Source: Lutjanus erythropterus (lineage: Eukaryota > Chordata > Actinopteri > Lutjaniformes > Lutjanidae). Taken from it: a stretch of 64,000 nucleotides of DNA. The notes below the pieces were generated by a model that did no database searches, was not told the DNA's origin, and saw only the letters and a list, made by a program, of their open reading frames with translations. The translations under genes were made by a program, and so were the position numbers. The stretch spans positions 6,569,465 through 6,633,464 of the forward strand of contig CM034607.1 of the NCBI GenBank assembly GCA_020091685.1. Direction: 5' to 3'. Positions within the stretch are counted from its first letter, which is position 1; each line of letters starts with the position of its first letter. Positions 22,096-33,244 of the stretch are shown piece by piece.

Positions 22096-23846
22096 ATTCA
22101 CCTGCACAGGTTCATTTCATCTGTAGTCAACCACACCCAAATAATTCACATGATAGACTTTGTTTGATGTAAATCTTGTTAATTTGCTCACATTCTCACA
22201 CTGTGGGGTTAAACAATTCCATCACAGTAACCAGGTGTTTCTCTGTCTTTGACTTTGGTTGTTGGGGGCGGTTCCCTCCCTGGTTGGGCAAAAGGTGTGT
22301 CTGAGGGCTGAGGACTCTTAAATCTGAAAGCCAGCTCATTGGACCAAACCATGTGCTTCCAAGTCAGAGGGGGGTTCAGCATATGGTTAGTAGTGTGTAG
22401 TAGTAGTGTATTAGTTGCAGTTGGTGTCCATCTTGTTTTCCCCTGGTGTGTTATTTGGTTTGACGTGGTAACTATAAATGTTCACTGCTGCCTCCACAAC
22501 AGTTTTTTTTTCCGTCCTTGGCCACAGAGACAGCTGCTCCATGAAAAAAGCTTTTTATGGACTCACAGGTATATTCCAGACAAACTTCATCATACTCTAA
22601 TGTCTAGTGTTATTTACTTTATTTGACGTGTAGTTTTAAGTGTCTCATGTTCTTTGCTGTATCTCAGCAATATAAAATTACATGTTCCACCATTTCCTGT
22701 AGTCCACCTGTAGCAGGTTTCCTGTTGAAACCAGTGTGACAAAATGTCCTCCTTTCTTCTTCTACTGATTTCTCTGGTTTCTCCTACTTTCCTTTGAATG
22801 CTGTAGTAACTTAGGTAGACTTCACTTTAACTTCACTTGAGTCTTGAATCATGTATAATCAAATGAAGTGAAAAAAAAAACAGATTCAAAGCCATCTGTA
22901 ATCAAAATTATTTGCATAAGTGTCTCCTTCCTAACTGGAAGCGATGTGAAAGAGCGAGTGAACAGCTGAACATCATAGTTTCAGTTTTTCCCCAATGAAA
23001 ACTTGTTTTTTGAAATTTTTGCAAATTTGTGTTTGCATTCCCAACCTATTTTCTCAGCTCAAATGAGAGGTCTTGAGGTCCTTGATGTGTCTATTTCCCT
23101 AGGTCCAGCAGTCAACATGACCGTGACCATGACATACGAGAAACAAATTTATGAGGTTTGAGAAGCGGCACATCTTATATGACCGGCAGCAGCTTTTTTA
23201 TTAGGATGTGTTCAAGAAAGGACAAGGTCTGGAAAGAAAGGAGGGAGCTGCTCAGATTTAAAAGCAAGTAAACTGTCCTCCAACTATACAGAAACAGGGC
23301 TGACTTGAGAAAATTGTTAGTTTTGAAAAAATATAGTAATTTTAACACTTAATATTTTTGTTTACAGTCCCTCAGTGATCACTCTTGGCAGATTATTCAG
23401 CCCCCGCTGTGTTTCTGCAGTCAGTGTACTTAAATGAGACACTTTCAACTAATTTTCACTCAGCAGGAATTTATTTCATCCGTTGCAGTTACGCCAGCCT
23501 TCAGAAACTTCTATAGGCTTAAATGGGCTTTCTAAACACTTGAAAATGTTTTATGATAGGGTTGGGCGATATATTGGAAATTTCCAACTGTCCACTGTCA
23601 GACCAACAACTGTTTAGTTTCACCCAAGTTTCAGCTGTATATAAGCTGTGTGTCCAATACATAAGCAAAATAACCAACAAGATGTAAAGAAATAGAAATT
23701 ATTCTTGCACCTATTTTCTTTTTTAAAGTCTTTGTTAAGGAAAAAAAAAATCTTCTTAAGACATTATACAGATTGCTGAACACATGAAAAGACCGAGAAC
23801 TATCCAGTACTGAATAATGGAGTTGGACAGTTAAATTGTTTGGGTG
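22096..23846. other. No recognised feature except a short repeat end
   Basis: Mostly ordinary sequence. At about 23559-23580 GGGTTGGGCGATATATTGG matches the first bases of the GGGCTGGGCGATAT element, but the following sequence does not continue it. Poly-A runs are at 22870 and 23741. Confidence 0.45.
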
Positions 23847-24122
23847 GACCTGAAACATGGCTCTGTGATGTGCCGTGAGCCATCGTCCCCCAACACTATG
23901 AGCGACCCTGCCTCACCCTCTCCAATGGTTAGTTACAAACATACCTTCAGCGACTCTCTGTCTAAATCAGCCCAGCAGTTCACTTCAGCTCACTTCAGTT
24001 CCAACGACCTGACACAGGAGAAAAAAAAATACCATCCTGTCACTGTCCCCTGGCTCTGGTGGCTCAAACACGTCTGGACATGTCCAATAAAGCTGCTAGG
24101 TTGAGCATCCATGTTTCAGGTC
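23847..24122. mobile_element. 276-bp element bounded by perfect 14-bp inverted repeats
   Basis: GACCTGAAACATGG at 23847-23860 and its exact reverse complement CCATGTTTCAGGTC at 24109-24122. The match stops sharply on both sides, as at the ends of a miniature inverted-repeat transposon. Flanks show no clear target duplication. The interior is GC-richer than its surroundings, with an 86-codon frame starting at 23844 that contains nothing recognisable. Confidence 0.55.
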
Positions 24123-25136
24123 GTAGCGGCGTTTGACACTGAGACAGGTGATTGGACACACTTCCAGCATTTCAGAGAAAATTGCTAATTTTCTTCTGAA
24201 TTTTGAGGCCTAATTTTATATACTTCATGATTTTATACATACACCATCTAAATTCAAGGTTCTCTTTTTTACCAGACACAGAGCATTGCCTTGTTAACTC
24301 ATTATAGAACACATGTCACACAGTCTTGACAGGAACAACATCACATTAAAACTTCCCCAAATTGTTTTGGTTAGTCTATCCACTCCTCCAACAATCCCCA
24401 AGTCTGGTTTGGTCAAAATAAATCCTTAAATCACCAAGTTAGATGTAAAAATATTCTGGCTCCACAGGCTGTTTTCCTCCCACTCGTTGTTCGGAAGCAG
24501 AGCATTAAATCAGGGAAATAAAATTATAAAAACTTGCCCCAAAAAATAAGTGGAGATGGACTAAAGCAGAGGCAGATCTTGACCAAATACAGACTCACAG
24601 TCGAGCCGTAAGAGAGGACGATACAAGGAGTCCTGGCTGCCAGCAGAGGAAAGAGTCTGTGGTCACTGCAAGAAATTTAACTGATTAATCCCTAATTTCA
24701 GAGAAGTAGAAGAAGTAGATAATGCACTTTAATCCTGAATTAAAACTGCTTTCTTGGCAGTGCAAATCTAAAGCACATTTAGCTGCATACACTTGTTTAA
24801 ACCCATTTTTTGTGCTTTTTCTTTATATATTTATCTTATTTTACTTACTAAATCATATGTTTTTTTATTAATTGTGTTTTTCAGTAATGTCATTATTGAA
24901 TATAATAATTTGTACTACCCCCTTTTTTATTGTATCATTAATGCTTTGGCAATATTGTTTCTAAAACATTCATGCCAGTAAAGCATATCGAACTGAAAAC
25001 TGACTCAGCTAATAGCAGATAGCTGGTATATTCATCCAATCACCAAACCCTACAATAAAACTACAAACAACCCATAATGCAACACTCTTTGTAAAATATA
25101 CTCCTTTCACATCCAACAAGTATCTGATGTTATGAA
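24123..25136. other. No recognised feature
   Basis: Ordinary AT-rich sequence; 24790-24965 is very T-rich. No frame is credible and no repeat recognised. Confidence 0.45.
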
Positions 25137-25227
25137 GGGGGGCTGGGCAATATATCGATATTATCTTGTATTGTGATATGAGACTAGATGTTGGATATCA
25201 TTATATTGAAACGTAGCATAAGTCTTT
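25137..25227 (+). mobile_element. GGGCTGGGCAATAT element, left part
   Basis: GGGGCTGGGCAATATATCGA, then TTGTATTGTGATATGAGACT and GCATAAGTCTTT: the start of a very common fish non-autonomous transposon. The body is interrupted at 25228 by hAT-C2 and continues at 25825. Confidence 0.88.
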
Positions 25228-25824
25228 CTGAGGTGGAGGTAACTAATTACAAATACTCAAATTACTGTAATTAAGTAGATTTTTGTTACTTGTACTTTTG
25301 AGTAGATTTTCAAATCTGTACTTTTAGTCATACTTAAGTATGCATTACAAGGTGTAATCTACTTAGTTACTTTTAAAATCATAGTAGAGAACTGAGTATA
25401 ATTTGAGTTAATATCCAAATCTTTCATCTGCATTTTAGGAGCCAATCAGGTGATCTGATCACAAACGGGCCAATGAAAACCAGGATATATAAACAAAAAG
25501 TGCTACAGCAGCGCATGTTTGTTGCTTTAAGTTTGGAGTAAGGCTGTTAATGATTAATTGTTGAAGTTGAGAATTTAACCAATTAAAAATGTATTCATAG
25601 ATATTTAATCAATACCTCACTTGACACTGTTTTGTCTGGTGGAGCCATGTGATGAATAAGGAAAATTAAACTTTTAAACTTTAAAAAGAGGAAAAAAAAT
25701 TACATCAGCAGGTAAAAGTAACTAATACTAATACTTTTTTGCGAGAAATTCCTTGTACTTTTACTTAAGTGTATTTCTAACACCAGTACTAACTGGTGAG
25801 TAACTGAGTAATATTTCAGCAATG
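25228..25824 (+). mobile_element. hAT-C2 non-autonomous transposon, nested
   Basis: Starts CTGAGGTGG and shares AACTAATTACAAATACTCAA, TACTGTAATTAAGTAGA, CTTACTTAG-type words and TTTCTAACACCAGTACT with hAT-C1 (5084-5713). The last 60 or so bases of C1, including its right terminal repeat, have no counterpart. It sits inside the GGGCTGGGC element and is therefore the younger of the two. Confidence 0.85.
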
Positions 25825-26024
25825 CTTAACAGACTGTTACTAGCTGTTACTATTTACCTTTACCTGCTTAGTCATTATCTCCACATTACTGATGATTTTT
25901 TATCAAAGAATCTCATTGATTTAATATTTTGTGAAAGCACCAATAGTCATTCCTATATTATTGCTGCAATACTGAGGTATGTGGTCAAAAATATAGTTAC
26001 TTTTACTCATTTTATCATGTCAGC
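25825..26024 (+). mobile_element. GGGCTGGGCAATAT element, right part
   Basis: AACAGACTGTTACTAGCTGT, CTTAGTCATTATCTCCACAT, TACTGATGATTTTTTATCAA and GTGAAAGCACCAATAGTCAT are the characteristic 3' part of the same fish element; the end near TATGTGGTCAAAAATATAG to about 26024 is diverged, without a clean terminal repeat. Confidence 0.85.
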
Positions 26025-27309
26025 CTCTTCGACCCCTTACAGTACACAACATGTCATCAGTCATGACCTTCATGAATAATTATCCATATTGACTGACGTG
26101 AAACTTCACTATCATGACAGGTATGTCAGCTGTATCACCCAGACATAGTTATGAATGATATGTAATTGTTTAGGCACTGAATATAATACAACACTCACTT
26201 TTTCAAACGTTATTTTGTGACTGTTTTTGATCACGTTTGACGTAGCTGTTCATCTGTGTCCAGATAAAACACAGGAAAATATGCTACTGTTCGGTGACTC
26301 TGTGGCACATCAGATATCAGGGAGCCTTCCTTATTTCAGTCTCGGCTCAGTTGTGTTTTCACTCTGTTTTGCTCCGACAAGGTTACAGGCAGCAGGCTGC
26401 TCGATAATGGGGCCGCCTTCCCACTTATTCACAACACGGCCTGAAGAATACCTTCCATTTCTGTCTCCCTGAGCGGCTTGTTTCTGCCTGAGATAGAGTG
26501 ACCACTATAGAGTCCACAAAGAGAAACACTTGAAGACTAAAGTAACCGATCATCAGGGAATTCATTCTAAGACAAATAGGAGGGGATATTGAGGATGAAA
26601 ATGTGCTAGCTGGGGAAAATTACATGGAAGACAATGGCTGAGGAGAACAAAGGTAGAAAGGCTGCTTTAACAACAAGGAAAAACAAAGATGAGGAGGTGG
26701 AAAGAAAGCCTAAAGCAGAGAGGAGGAAATTGCCAAAGGAAAGAAAGCTGCATCAAGAATGAATTAAGGTTATTATGGGAGGAAGAGTGAGTGGACACGC
26801 TGGAAAATCTGGCCTGGAACTCTTTCCAGTGGTGAAGAAAAAGTGATTTAAAGAGAAAAAAAGAGAACGCTGAGAGTTATGGTTGCAGATAAACATCTTA
26901 AGGCAGCGGCCCGCTTGTTCTCGGTTCAATAAATCAGTCCTGTGGAACACTCAGGAGGGAGACGCAGCGTGACAGCTCATTCACACCATGTCTCCTCGGC
27001 CCATGATCCTCCTCTGGTGATTTCTTATCATCCTTTAATGGAGTGGTTATTACATGATCAAACAGGAGAAAGAGCTGGATATTTCACATGTAGTGATCAA
27101 AGTTATCACAAAGATTGCTTTGAGAAGACAAGAGCCATGTTTACCATCAGTGTGAACTTCAGCCCTTCTAGTGTCATGGACAGTGGTGGACATTACAATT
27201 TCTGGCTTAGATTAAAATGATCACAACTACAACTCTGTAATAAAAACACACAAGAAAGTATTTAAAGGCACGTAAGGAACATATATTTTTTTAGTATGTA
27301 GGGCAGCCC
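26025..27309. other. No recognised feature
   Basis: 26227-26510 and 26940-27200 are of normal complexity and repeat-free and might hold regulatory sequence; 26580-26770 is rich in AGGA/GAAAG. Frames of 65-92 codons here show no motif. Confidence 0.4.
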
Positions 27310-27905
27310 AAATGGAATTTTCTTCAACAGCACCTGAGTAGGCATTTTATCATGTTTTGTCCACTGGGAGGGCACAGTAGAAGGCATTTTACCACATTTT
27401 ATCTCATAGAACGGGATCCCAGAGGACATTTTGTCATGTAAGAAGAGCACCTTAGAGGGCACGTTATCATATTTTGTCCACGAAAAGCACATTTAAGAGG
27501 GCATATCATCATGTTTCATCCATAGGAGACATTCAGGGACCCTTTATCACATTTTGTCAACTAGAAGGGGACCCCAGGGGACATTTTGTCATGTTATATC
27601 CTCTAGAAGGGCACCTTGGAGGGTGCATTATCACATTTTGTCAAGTAGATGGGCATCCCAGAGGGCAGTCTGTCATGTTTTGGTCTCTAGAAGGACACTA
27701 GAGGGTACTTTACACTTTGTCAACTAGACGGGGATCTCGGGACATTTTGTCATATTATGTCCTCTAGAAGGGCACCTTGGAGGGTGCATTATCACATTTT
27801 GTCTAGCAGACAGGCTTCCCAGAGAGTATTCTATCATGTTTTGTCCACTGAAAAGGCACCTTAGACGGCACTTTACCACACTTTGTCCACTAGATGGGTA
27901 CTTCA
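27310..27905. repeat. 42-bp minisatellite with higher-order structure
   Basis: About 14 diverged units near the consensus TTATCACATTTTGTC + CACTAGAAGGGCACC + CCAGAGGGCACT. Two unit types alternate. A longer block (CAACTAGA-GGGG ... GGCACCTTGGAGGGTGC ... CACATTTTGTC) at 27558-27640 recurs at 27721-27803, so groups of four units were copied together. The unit is a multiple of three, which explains open frames at 27474-27701 (plus) and 27262-27492 (minus); these are not genes. Confidence 0.92.
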
Positions 27906-27934
27906 GCCATAGGGGTATTCAAGAGGGAACGTCA

Positions 27935-28245
27935 TTTTTAGAACATGGTTGCCCCCCTAAATTTGGTACAGACATTCATGCTTCCCAGATGATGAGTCCT
28001 AATGACTTTGGTGTTCCCTTGGCTTTTCCACTTGCGTAGCAGGTTGATATTTTCATTTAAGCAAAATGTCTCAACTCTTTATTGGATAGATTGCATTGAA
28101 ATTTTGTTTAGACATTCATGGTCCCCAGAGGATGAATTCTACTGAATTTAGTGATACTCAGACTTTTCATCTCATGCTACCATGGTGCTGATGTTTTGTG
28201 GGTCATAGTAAAATATCTCGATGATAGATTCCTTAACTTACTACA
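27935..28245 (+). repeat. Repeat I, two 140-bp units
   Basis: ACATTCATGCTTCCCAGATG + ATGAGTCCTAATGACTTTGG (27972) and ACATTCATGGTCCCCAGAGG + ATGAATTCTACTGAATTTAG (28112) are 140 bp apart, each followed by ...ACTTTTC..., a tandem unit very common in fish genomes. Related single pieces follow at 28315 and 29045. Confidence 0.85.
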
Positions 28246-28314
28246 CTACGCAAATGAACAAATAAATAAATAAATCACCTATTCAGTGAAACAGTTTGAC
28301 ATCTAATAGCCGGA

Positions 28315-28395
28315 TTAGGGTGGACTAGCACAAACTTTGGTACAGCCATTTATGGTTCCCTGATGGTGAATCCTAATGACAGTGATGAGATGGAA
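28315..28395 (+). repeat. Repeat I, single partial unit
   Basis: AACTTTGGTACAGCCATTTA, then TGGTTCCCTGATGGTGAATC and CTAATGAC match repeat I. Confidence 0.75.
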
Positions 28396-28469
28396 CAAAG
28401 CTGGGCATCCTATATCCTCACTAAGTTGCACTGGGGAACAAAAAAAAAAAAAAAGAAAGAAAAAACACC

Positions 28470-28745
28470 AGGAGAGTGAATTTTGGGAACAACAATCAAG
28501 TACACTTTCCAAGTTTGATGCCAGCTAGTAACAGTTATGTTAGCTCGATGTGTTAGCCTGCAGTGCAGCTGTCTCTAGTCTGTCTGTCTTGTTAACCTAA
28601 CGCTAGCTGGGCAGGGCATCTCTGAATTTGGGGAACAAAAATCAGATATACATGTTCTCTCCTGTCCAAGTTTGATGCCAGCTAATAACAGTAATGTTAA
28701 GATGTTTTGCTAACCTAACGTTAGCCAGGCAGTGCACCTCCTCGT
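28470..28745 (+). repeat. Two-copy tandem repeat, period about 157 bp
   Basis: CCAAGTTTGATGCCAGCT occurs at 28509 and 28666. Around it GAATTT-GGGAACAA (28481 and 28623), TAACCTAACG(C/T)TAGC(T/C) and GTCTGTCTTGTT are also shared. The copies are considerably diverged, hence old. Confidence 0.85.
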
Positions 28746-29039
28746 CGGTCTGTCTTGTTTGCTTGCCAGCCACTTCCAGGGCTGTTCTGTGACTTTCTAG
28801 CTGACAAAAGTGGGAGTCAAATACAACTATTCATAGTGTTTGATAAATGCAAATGGGCAACAGTGTTTAAAAAGAGCAGCTGGGAAAAGATAATAGTTGT
28901 CCATGACCATACATTCATATGTGTGTGCACAGAATGAAAATTGTGCTTTTCAGCAGCAATTTCTGTAGGGACCACAACCAGTATTTTTTAAACTAGACAA
29001 TGATTGTCTTGTCCTGGTTAGCAGGGCCTCAGGGGGATC

Positions 29040-29130
29040 AAGGTGGGCTCAGGGATGGATTGCAGTAAAATCTGATACAGACATTATGTTCCCCTCAGGA
29101 AGAGCTGTCATGATTTTTGTGAGCCCCAAG
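29040..29130 (+). repeat. Repeat I, diverged partial unit
   Basis: ATGGATTGCAGTAAAATCTG + ATACAGACATTATGTTCCCC resembles the repeat I consensus (GGATTG-x-AAAT-TG-TACAGACATTCATG). Only one unit is visible. Confidence 0.55.
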
Positions 29131-29726
29131 ATATTAGGATCATATTCAGGATCCCTTGAGAATTACTTCCAGTTCTTCTTTGGTGACTAGTCATATAGCG
29201 CCATCATCAGGTCAAACTTCAAATGAGTCCAATACTTTGGTTTATGACCAGCATGCTAATGGGCCAAACTAAGATAAACCTAGTAAATGTTTTTGGGAGC
29301 CCCTTGAAAATATGATGATATATCTCAAGGGGTTTATCCTGAGATGATAAATTTACACTATTGACTGCTAAACATAAGCATGTTAGGGTTGTCATGGTGG
29401 CTTACTGCTTGCACAACTTGCAGATACTGGAAATGGGATTTGTTGAGTGTGTTATATTTGTCCTGCAGAAGGTCATGAGCAAGCTGTTACTGAAAAGATA
29501 CACAGACTGGTTATTTCTCTCCTTCTCTGCTGTGGAAATAAAGTGGTTTTGGCTGGCAAGAAAAAAAAAAGTAGAGCTGGAGGTGATATTGAGGGGTTGT
29601 GATTGAAGATGTCATTCGATTTCTGCTAGTTTATCAGTGTTGTGTTGTGTTTTGTTGTACTTAACTTAAATCACATACTGTATATAATTTAACTTAACTT
29701 ATGTAACAAACATTCATATTTTAACC
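29131..29726. other. No recognised feature
   Basis: Ordinary sequence. An 81-codon frame at 29361-29606 has no known motif and ends in a lysine-rich stretch caused by an A-run. Confidence 0.45.
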
Positions 29727-30207
29727 CAGTCATTCCCAAAGACTGGGTCGGGACCCACAGGTGGGTCACAGGAGATTTTATTTGGGTCCCCAGAATAAAC
29801 TACTAGGAAATTCTGCAAATTTAAGATTTATATCTGCAGTACACCTTTTATAAAGCACTTAAAATATGAGAGGAAAAAGCAAGAGCCTGTTAATTCCATC
29901 TAAATGTGAATATTCTGTTCCATTTAAGAAGTAGGCTAATAAGTGGAAATAAAAACAATGAAATGGCCTGTTAACTCATCTTAAATGAATGTATTTATCA
30001 TTTATAAAGTTTTAGTATGTGTATATGTTTTCAATAAAGCGTAAAGATAACATAAGGTGATGTGAAAATGGCATTATAAAATTGACAAACATTTATTTAT
30101 GCGCAAATGAACTTGAACAATGAACAGTAAGGCTTCTTGTGACTTGGGTTGCCATGTGTTATTTAAAAAAAATTGGGTCACCAGGAAAAAAAGTTTGGGA
30201 AACATTG
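29727..30207 (+). mobile_element. hAT-J non-autonomous transposon (CAGTNNTTCCCAAA end)
   Basis: Starts CAGTCATTCCCAAAGACTGG, then GTCGGGACCCACAGGTGGGT, and ends GTCACCAGGAAAAAAAGTTT + GGGAAACATTG. TTTGGGAAACATTG is an imperfect reverse complement of the start. The GGGTCGGGACCCACAGGTGGGTC opening is a well-known vertebrate hAT signature. Flanking 8-mers match only weakly. The interior has no transposase. Confidence 0.75.
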
Positions 30208-30409
30208 TTTCTTTTCTTTTCTGAAATCTAACCAAGTAATTTTGGTGCCTACATGCTGGGACTCTCCTATGGCCATGTATGTTGTTTTGGGAACCACTGG
30301 CAAGAAACCTATTGTTTTGTTTAGGTATGGACATATGTTGGAAGGGTTAGGTTTAATGTGTAGATTTTTGGTTACTTATGACTGTTGTGGTTAAACCATT
30401 GTCTGGAAA

Positions 30410-30580
30410 AGCTATTAAAAAAAACAAACAACAACAACAACAACAAAAAAAAAAAAAACAGAAAAAACAACAACCAAAAATAAAAAAATAATAATAATAA
30501 AATAGAGGGATTAGGGAACATTAATTTTTGTCCAAAACAGCAGTAAAAGATAATAATAATAAAAAAATAAATAAAAAATT
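30410..30580. repeat. A-rich low-complexity tract
   Basis: AAAACAAACAACAACAACAA, a long A-run, then AATAATAATAATAA: simple sequence between two parts of the local duplication. Confidence 0.9.
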
Positions 30581-30584
30581 AAGC

Positions 30585-30762
30585 GATAAAATTTCAACAT
30601 TCTCACATGTAATTCGTTGATACTTTGATGTACCGTATTTTCTAATTTTTAACCTTCAAAAAGCCTTAAGACCTTACAAAAAAAAAGCATGAGTTAACAT
30701 ATTATCTTTACCCAATCCAAGAGATATCTGGATATGTTTAGCAGGTTTTTGTTGAAGGAGAA
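30585..30762 (+). repeat. Local duplication, copy 1, segment B
   Basis: AACATTCTCACATGTAATTC through CTGGATATGTTTAGCAGG aligns with 35543-35724 (AATATTCTCACATGCAATTC ... CTGGATATGTCTAGCGAG). Similarity is obvious at the ends and weaker in the middle. Confidence 0.8.
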
Positions 30763-31445
30763 ATCTGCAATATATTTACCGTAATAAATCATAATATGAA
30801 CACCATGTGTCATCAGAGATTGAGGAAACATTTGGAAATCCTTGCTTCACCTGACATGATCTCTATGGCCCTGGTGTCCCCCTTATGAAATTTGAATAAT
30901 TTTTGTTTGGCTGTTTCACATTACTCAGATAATCAGATGATCAGATTAACGCTGAATTTTTGCCGAATGAGTGAATGTGTGTTTATGAGTCGTAAGAATT
31001 AATTAATAATCTTGTAGAAGGTGCAGATGTTTATAACTGTTAAATTGAGAAAAATGTTAATGGAGTTTGGCAGGCACCACTTAACTCATTTTCCTGAGTG
31101 TGGGCTTTTGTTTTCAGGATAACAGGTTTAACTTTACATAGATATAAAAACTGACAGTTATAAATGGCTGATCAGCTTACAGTAGAGGACTCACTGTCAC
31201 TTGTTATCAATTAATGAGATTGTGTTCATTCCTGCAGAGCTCCTGCAGAGCTCCTGCAGCCTGCCTGAGCTTCTGCATGTCTACGGAGGAGCTGGTGGGG
31301 GGAAACAACTTGCTTCAACTACAGATCGTATATTAAACAGGATTACAACATGTTTAATAAACAGTTTATGGCTCCAGCTTTGCCTTTTGCAATGCTGTAC
31401 TGATTTTTGCAGATGCAATGGCTACATATTGCTTGTTTAAATGAA
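30763..31445. other. Extra 680 bp present only in copy 1 of the duplication
   Basis: Lies between segments B and C, which are adjacent in copy 2. Contains GCAGAGCTCCTGCAGAGCTC, a short tandem repeat at 31236, and no clear terminal repeats. It is either an insertion here or a deletion in copy 2. Confidence 0.55.
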
Positions 31446-31780
31446 AAAGTAGCTGGCTTCATGGCTTTACAGTGAGACCCATTAAAGGTAATTGAGAAAA
31501 TGATTATGTCAGCCTCTACATTCTACATTGTTATGTCCGCTGGTTCACTTTGCAGAATTGTATTGTCTTGGAGTCAAATGGCAAGGTGCAGCACAGCAGT
31601 AAACTGCTCAATACTAAAGTGATATGTGAAGTTGCATTTGCTGTCTGTACTTGTGTTAGACTACATGGGCTGCACATAATGCTTTTCTAGCCTTAGACAC
31701 AAATCACATACCGGTGTGACAGTCATCGGGGTGGCTTAGGGATCAGTAACCCAAGGAGTTGGGACACTCTCCACCGATCA
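31446..31780 (+). repeat. Local duplication, copy 1, segments C and D
   Basis: GTAGCTGGCTT, ACAGTGAGACCCATTAA, TTATGTCAGCCTCTACAT, GAATTGTATTGTCTTGGAGT and GTAAACTGCTCAATACTAAA + GTGATATGTGAAGTT correspond in order to 35728-35955. The following part (GGTGTGACAGTCATCGGGG) aligns loosely with the fish repeat at 35960-36190, so that repeat was present before the duplication and has decayed here. Confidence 0.82.
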
Positions 31781-32148
31781 TTTATGTCATTTTGGGAGCC
31801 ACTGGGAAACAACCAGCGACATATTGTGTAGATTTTTCATTATTGATGACTGTTATTGTTTAACCATTGTCTGATAAACTGTAACTTAATGGCTTGGAAA
31901 TAACTATTCTGAGAGATTTAGGGTTTCACAGTGGTGAATTTGATTCTTGGTTTCTTGCCGTTACAGTAAAATGTAAAGACTGCAGAGGAGAGACGTGTGT
32001 CATGGAAAATAAATGGACATTTTTGAGTCATCAGCAGCAGTTAAAACCCTACAGAACAGCCTGCTGTACCTGAACCAGTGAAGGAAATATTCATTTAAGT
32101 GAAAACTCAATAATAACACAATTTCCCTTAAACACTACGGCACACTAC
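31781..32148. other. No recognised feature; possible third piece of the duplication
   Basis: TTTTGGGAGCCACTGGGAA and TGTGTAGATTTTT + GATGACTGTTATTGTTTAAC + CATTGTCTG resemble 30284-30412, suggesting the start of a second tandem unit. The rest is ordinary. Confidence 0.45.
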
Positions 32149-32511
32149 ATGCGAGTATTTTGCCGTTCCGCCTCCACGCTCTTTGTCCAGGCTGCCGTCG
32201 CTATCAAATCATCGCCCCTTCAATCGATCTTTTCATTTTTCTGCTCAACTTCACCCAACACTGTTTGCCTTCGTGCGGTCAGGCCAGCAGCGCCTGCTGG
32301 AGGGTTCTCAATCGATCCCCGCAGACCCCTTCCACACTACATTTCACCCACATCATCACTGTGACAGTGAGGATGCTCTCTCAGCACCTGACTCTGAGAC
32401 TTTTAACTCCACTGGGCCTCCTGTATTGTGCCGTAAAACCCTCACAAATCCAGATTTATTGACTTATCTCAGAGCACAAGCTCCACAGCTCAGTACTTCA
32501 GTAAACTAAGC
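32149..32511 (+). other. GC-richer segment open in three plus frames
   Basis: Richer in C than the surroundings, open for 71, 100 and 108 codons in three frames (32149-32364, 32160-32462, 32183-32509). The 108-codon product contains DSEDALSAPDSETFNSTGPP and ends at a stop near 32507. No family is recognised. Openness in every frame argues for composition rather than selection; a fragment of an unknown element or an old processed gene is possible. Confidence 0.25.
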
Positions 32512-33244
32512 CGTTGATCACTTTTATGCAAACCTACTGCTGGAGATCATCAGGAGAAAAATCAGCCGTAACTCTATTTCATACTCTGTCCCTAACTAGT
32601 AAAAGGAAGGTAAATGAATGAAAGTTTTGGGAGACTGGACTATTGATCAACTATCAAGTGTTTATATTCTTTGAAACAAGCATGACCTTTACCACTCAGA
32701 ACTCATGAAGGATATTGATCATTGGGCTCTGTTACCCTTATCTCTGTAGGTACAAGATGAAAATATTGCTCATACGTTTCAATGTATACATACCAGTCCT
32801 CCAAACAAACATATTCTTCCTTCCCCAAGACATAAAGCTCATTTCTTTCATTTGGTATAAAAAGAATCCATGTTTAAGTATGTATAGCTATACTATAGAG
32901 ACCTCATCAGTAGGGACGGCTTGGATTGCCAGCTACTACTAGACAGCAAACATTGAAATTACGTCCTGCAAGATGGAAAGACGTATAATAAAACCTCATT
33001 ACCTGCTTTATAATGTATTAATAATTTTCAGAGCATATTATCAACTATAAGAGGTCACTCAGTAAAGTACAGATCCCCACCAAACAACAGATGGTGAAGC
33101 ATCTACTGCAATGTTACCACAACCAAAGGTTCTGCCAACATGACCTCCACATTTGTTGTCCCAAGCTGATGCAAGATTTCAAACCAAAGCGGCTGTTGAT
33201 CACTTGCAGCCCCTACTGGTCGGGTAAGAAGAGTGACCATTTTC
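32512..33244. other. No recognised feature
   Basis: Ordinary AT-rich sequence without credible frames. The last bases lead directly into the foldback element K. Confidence 0.45.

Noticed and set aside
23559-23582. GGGTTGGGCGATATATTGG as a full GGGCTGGGC element
   Set aside because: Only the first 20 or so bases match; the sequence that follows does not continue the element.
27474-27701. Plus-strand repeat-protein-like frame
   Set aside because: Reads through the 42-bp minisatellite; the unit length is a multiple of three, so open frames are expected without selection.
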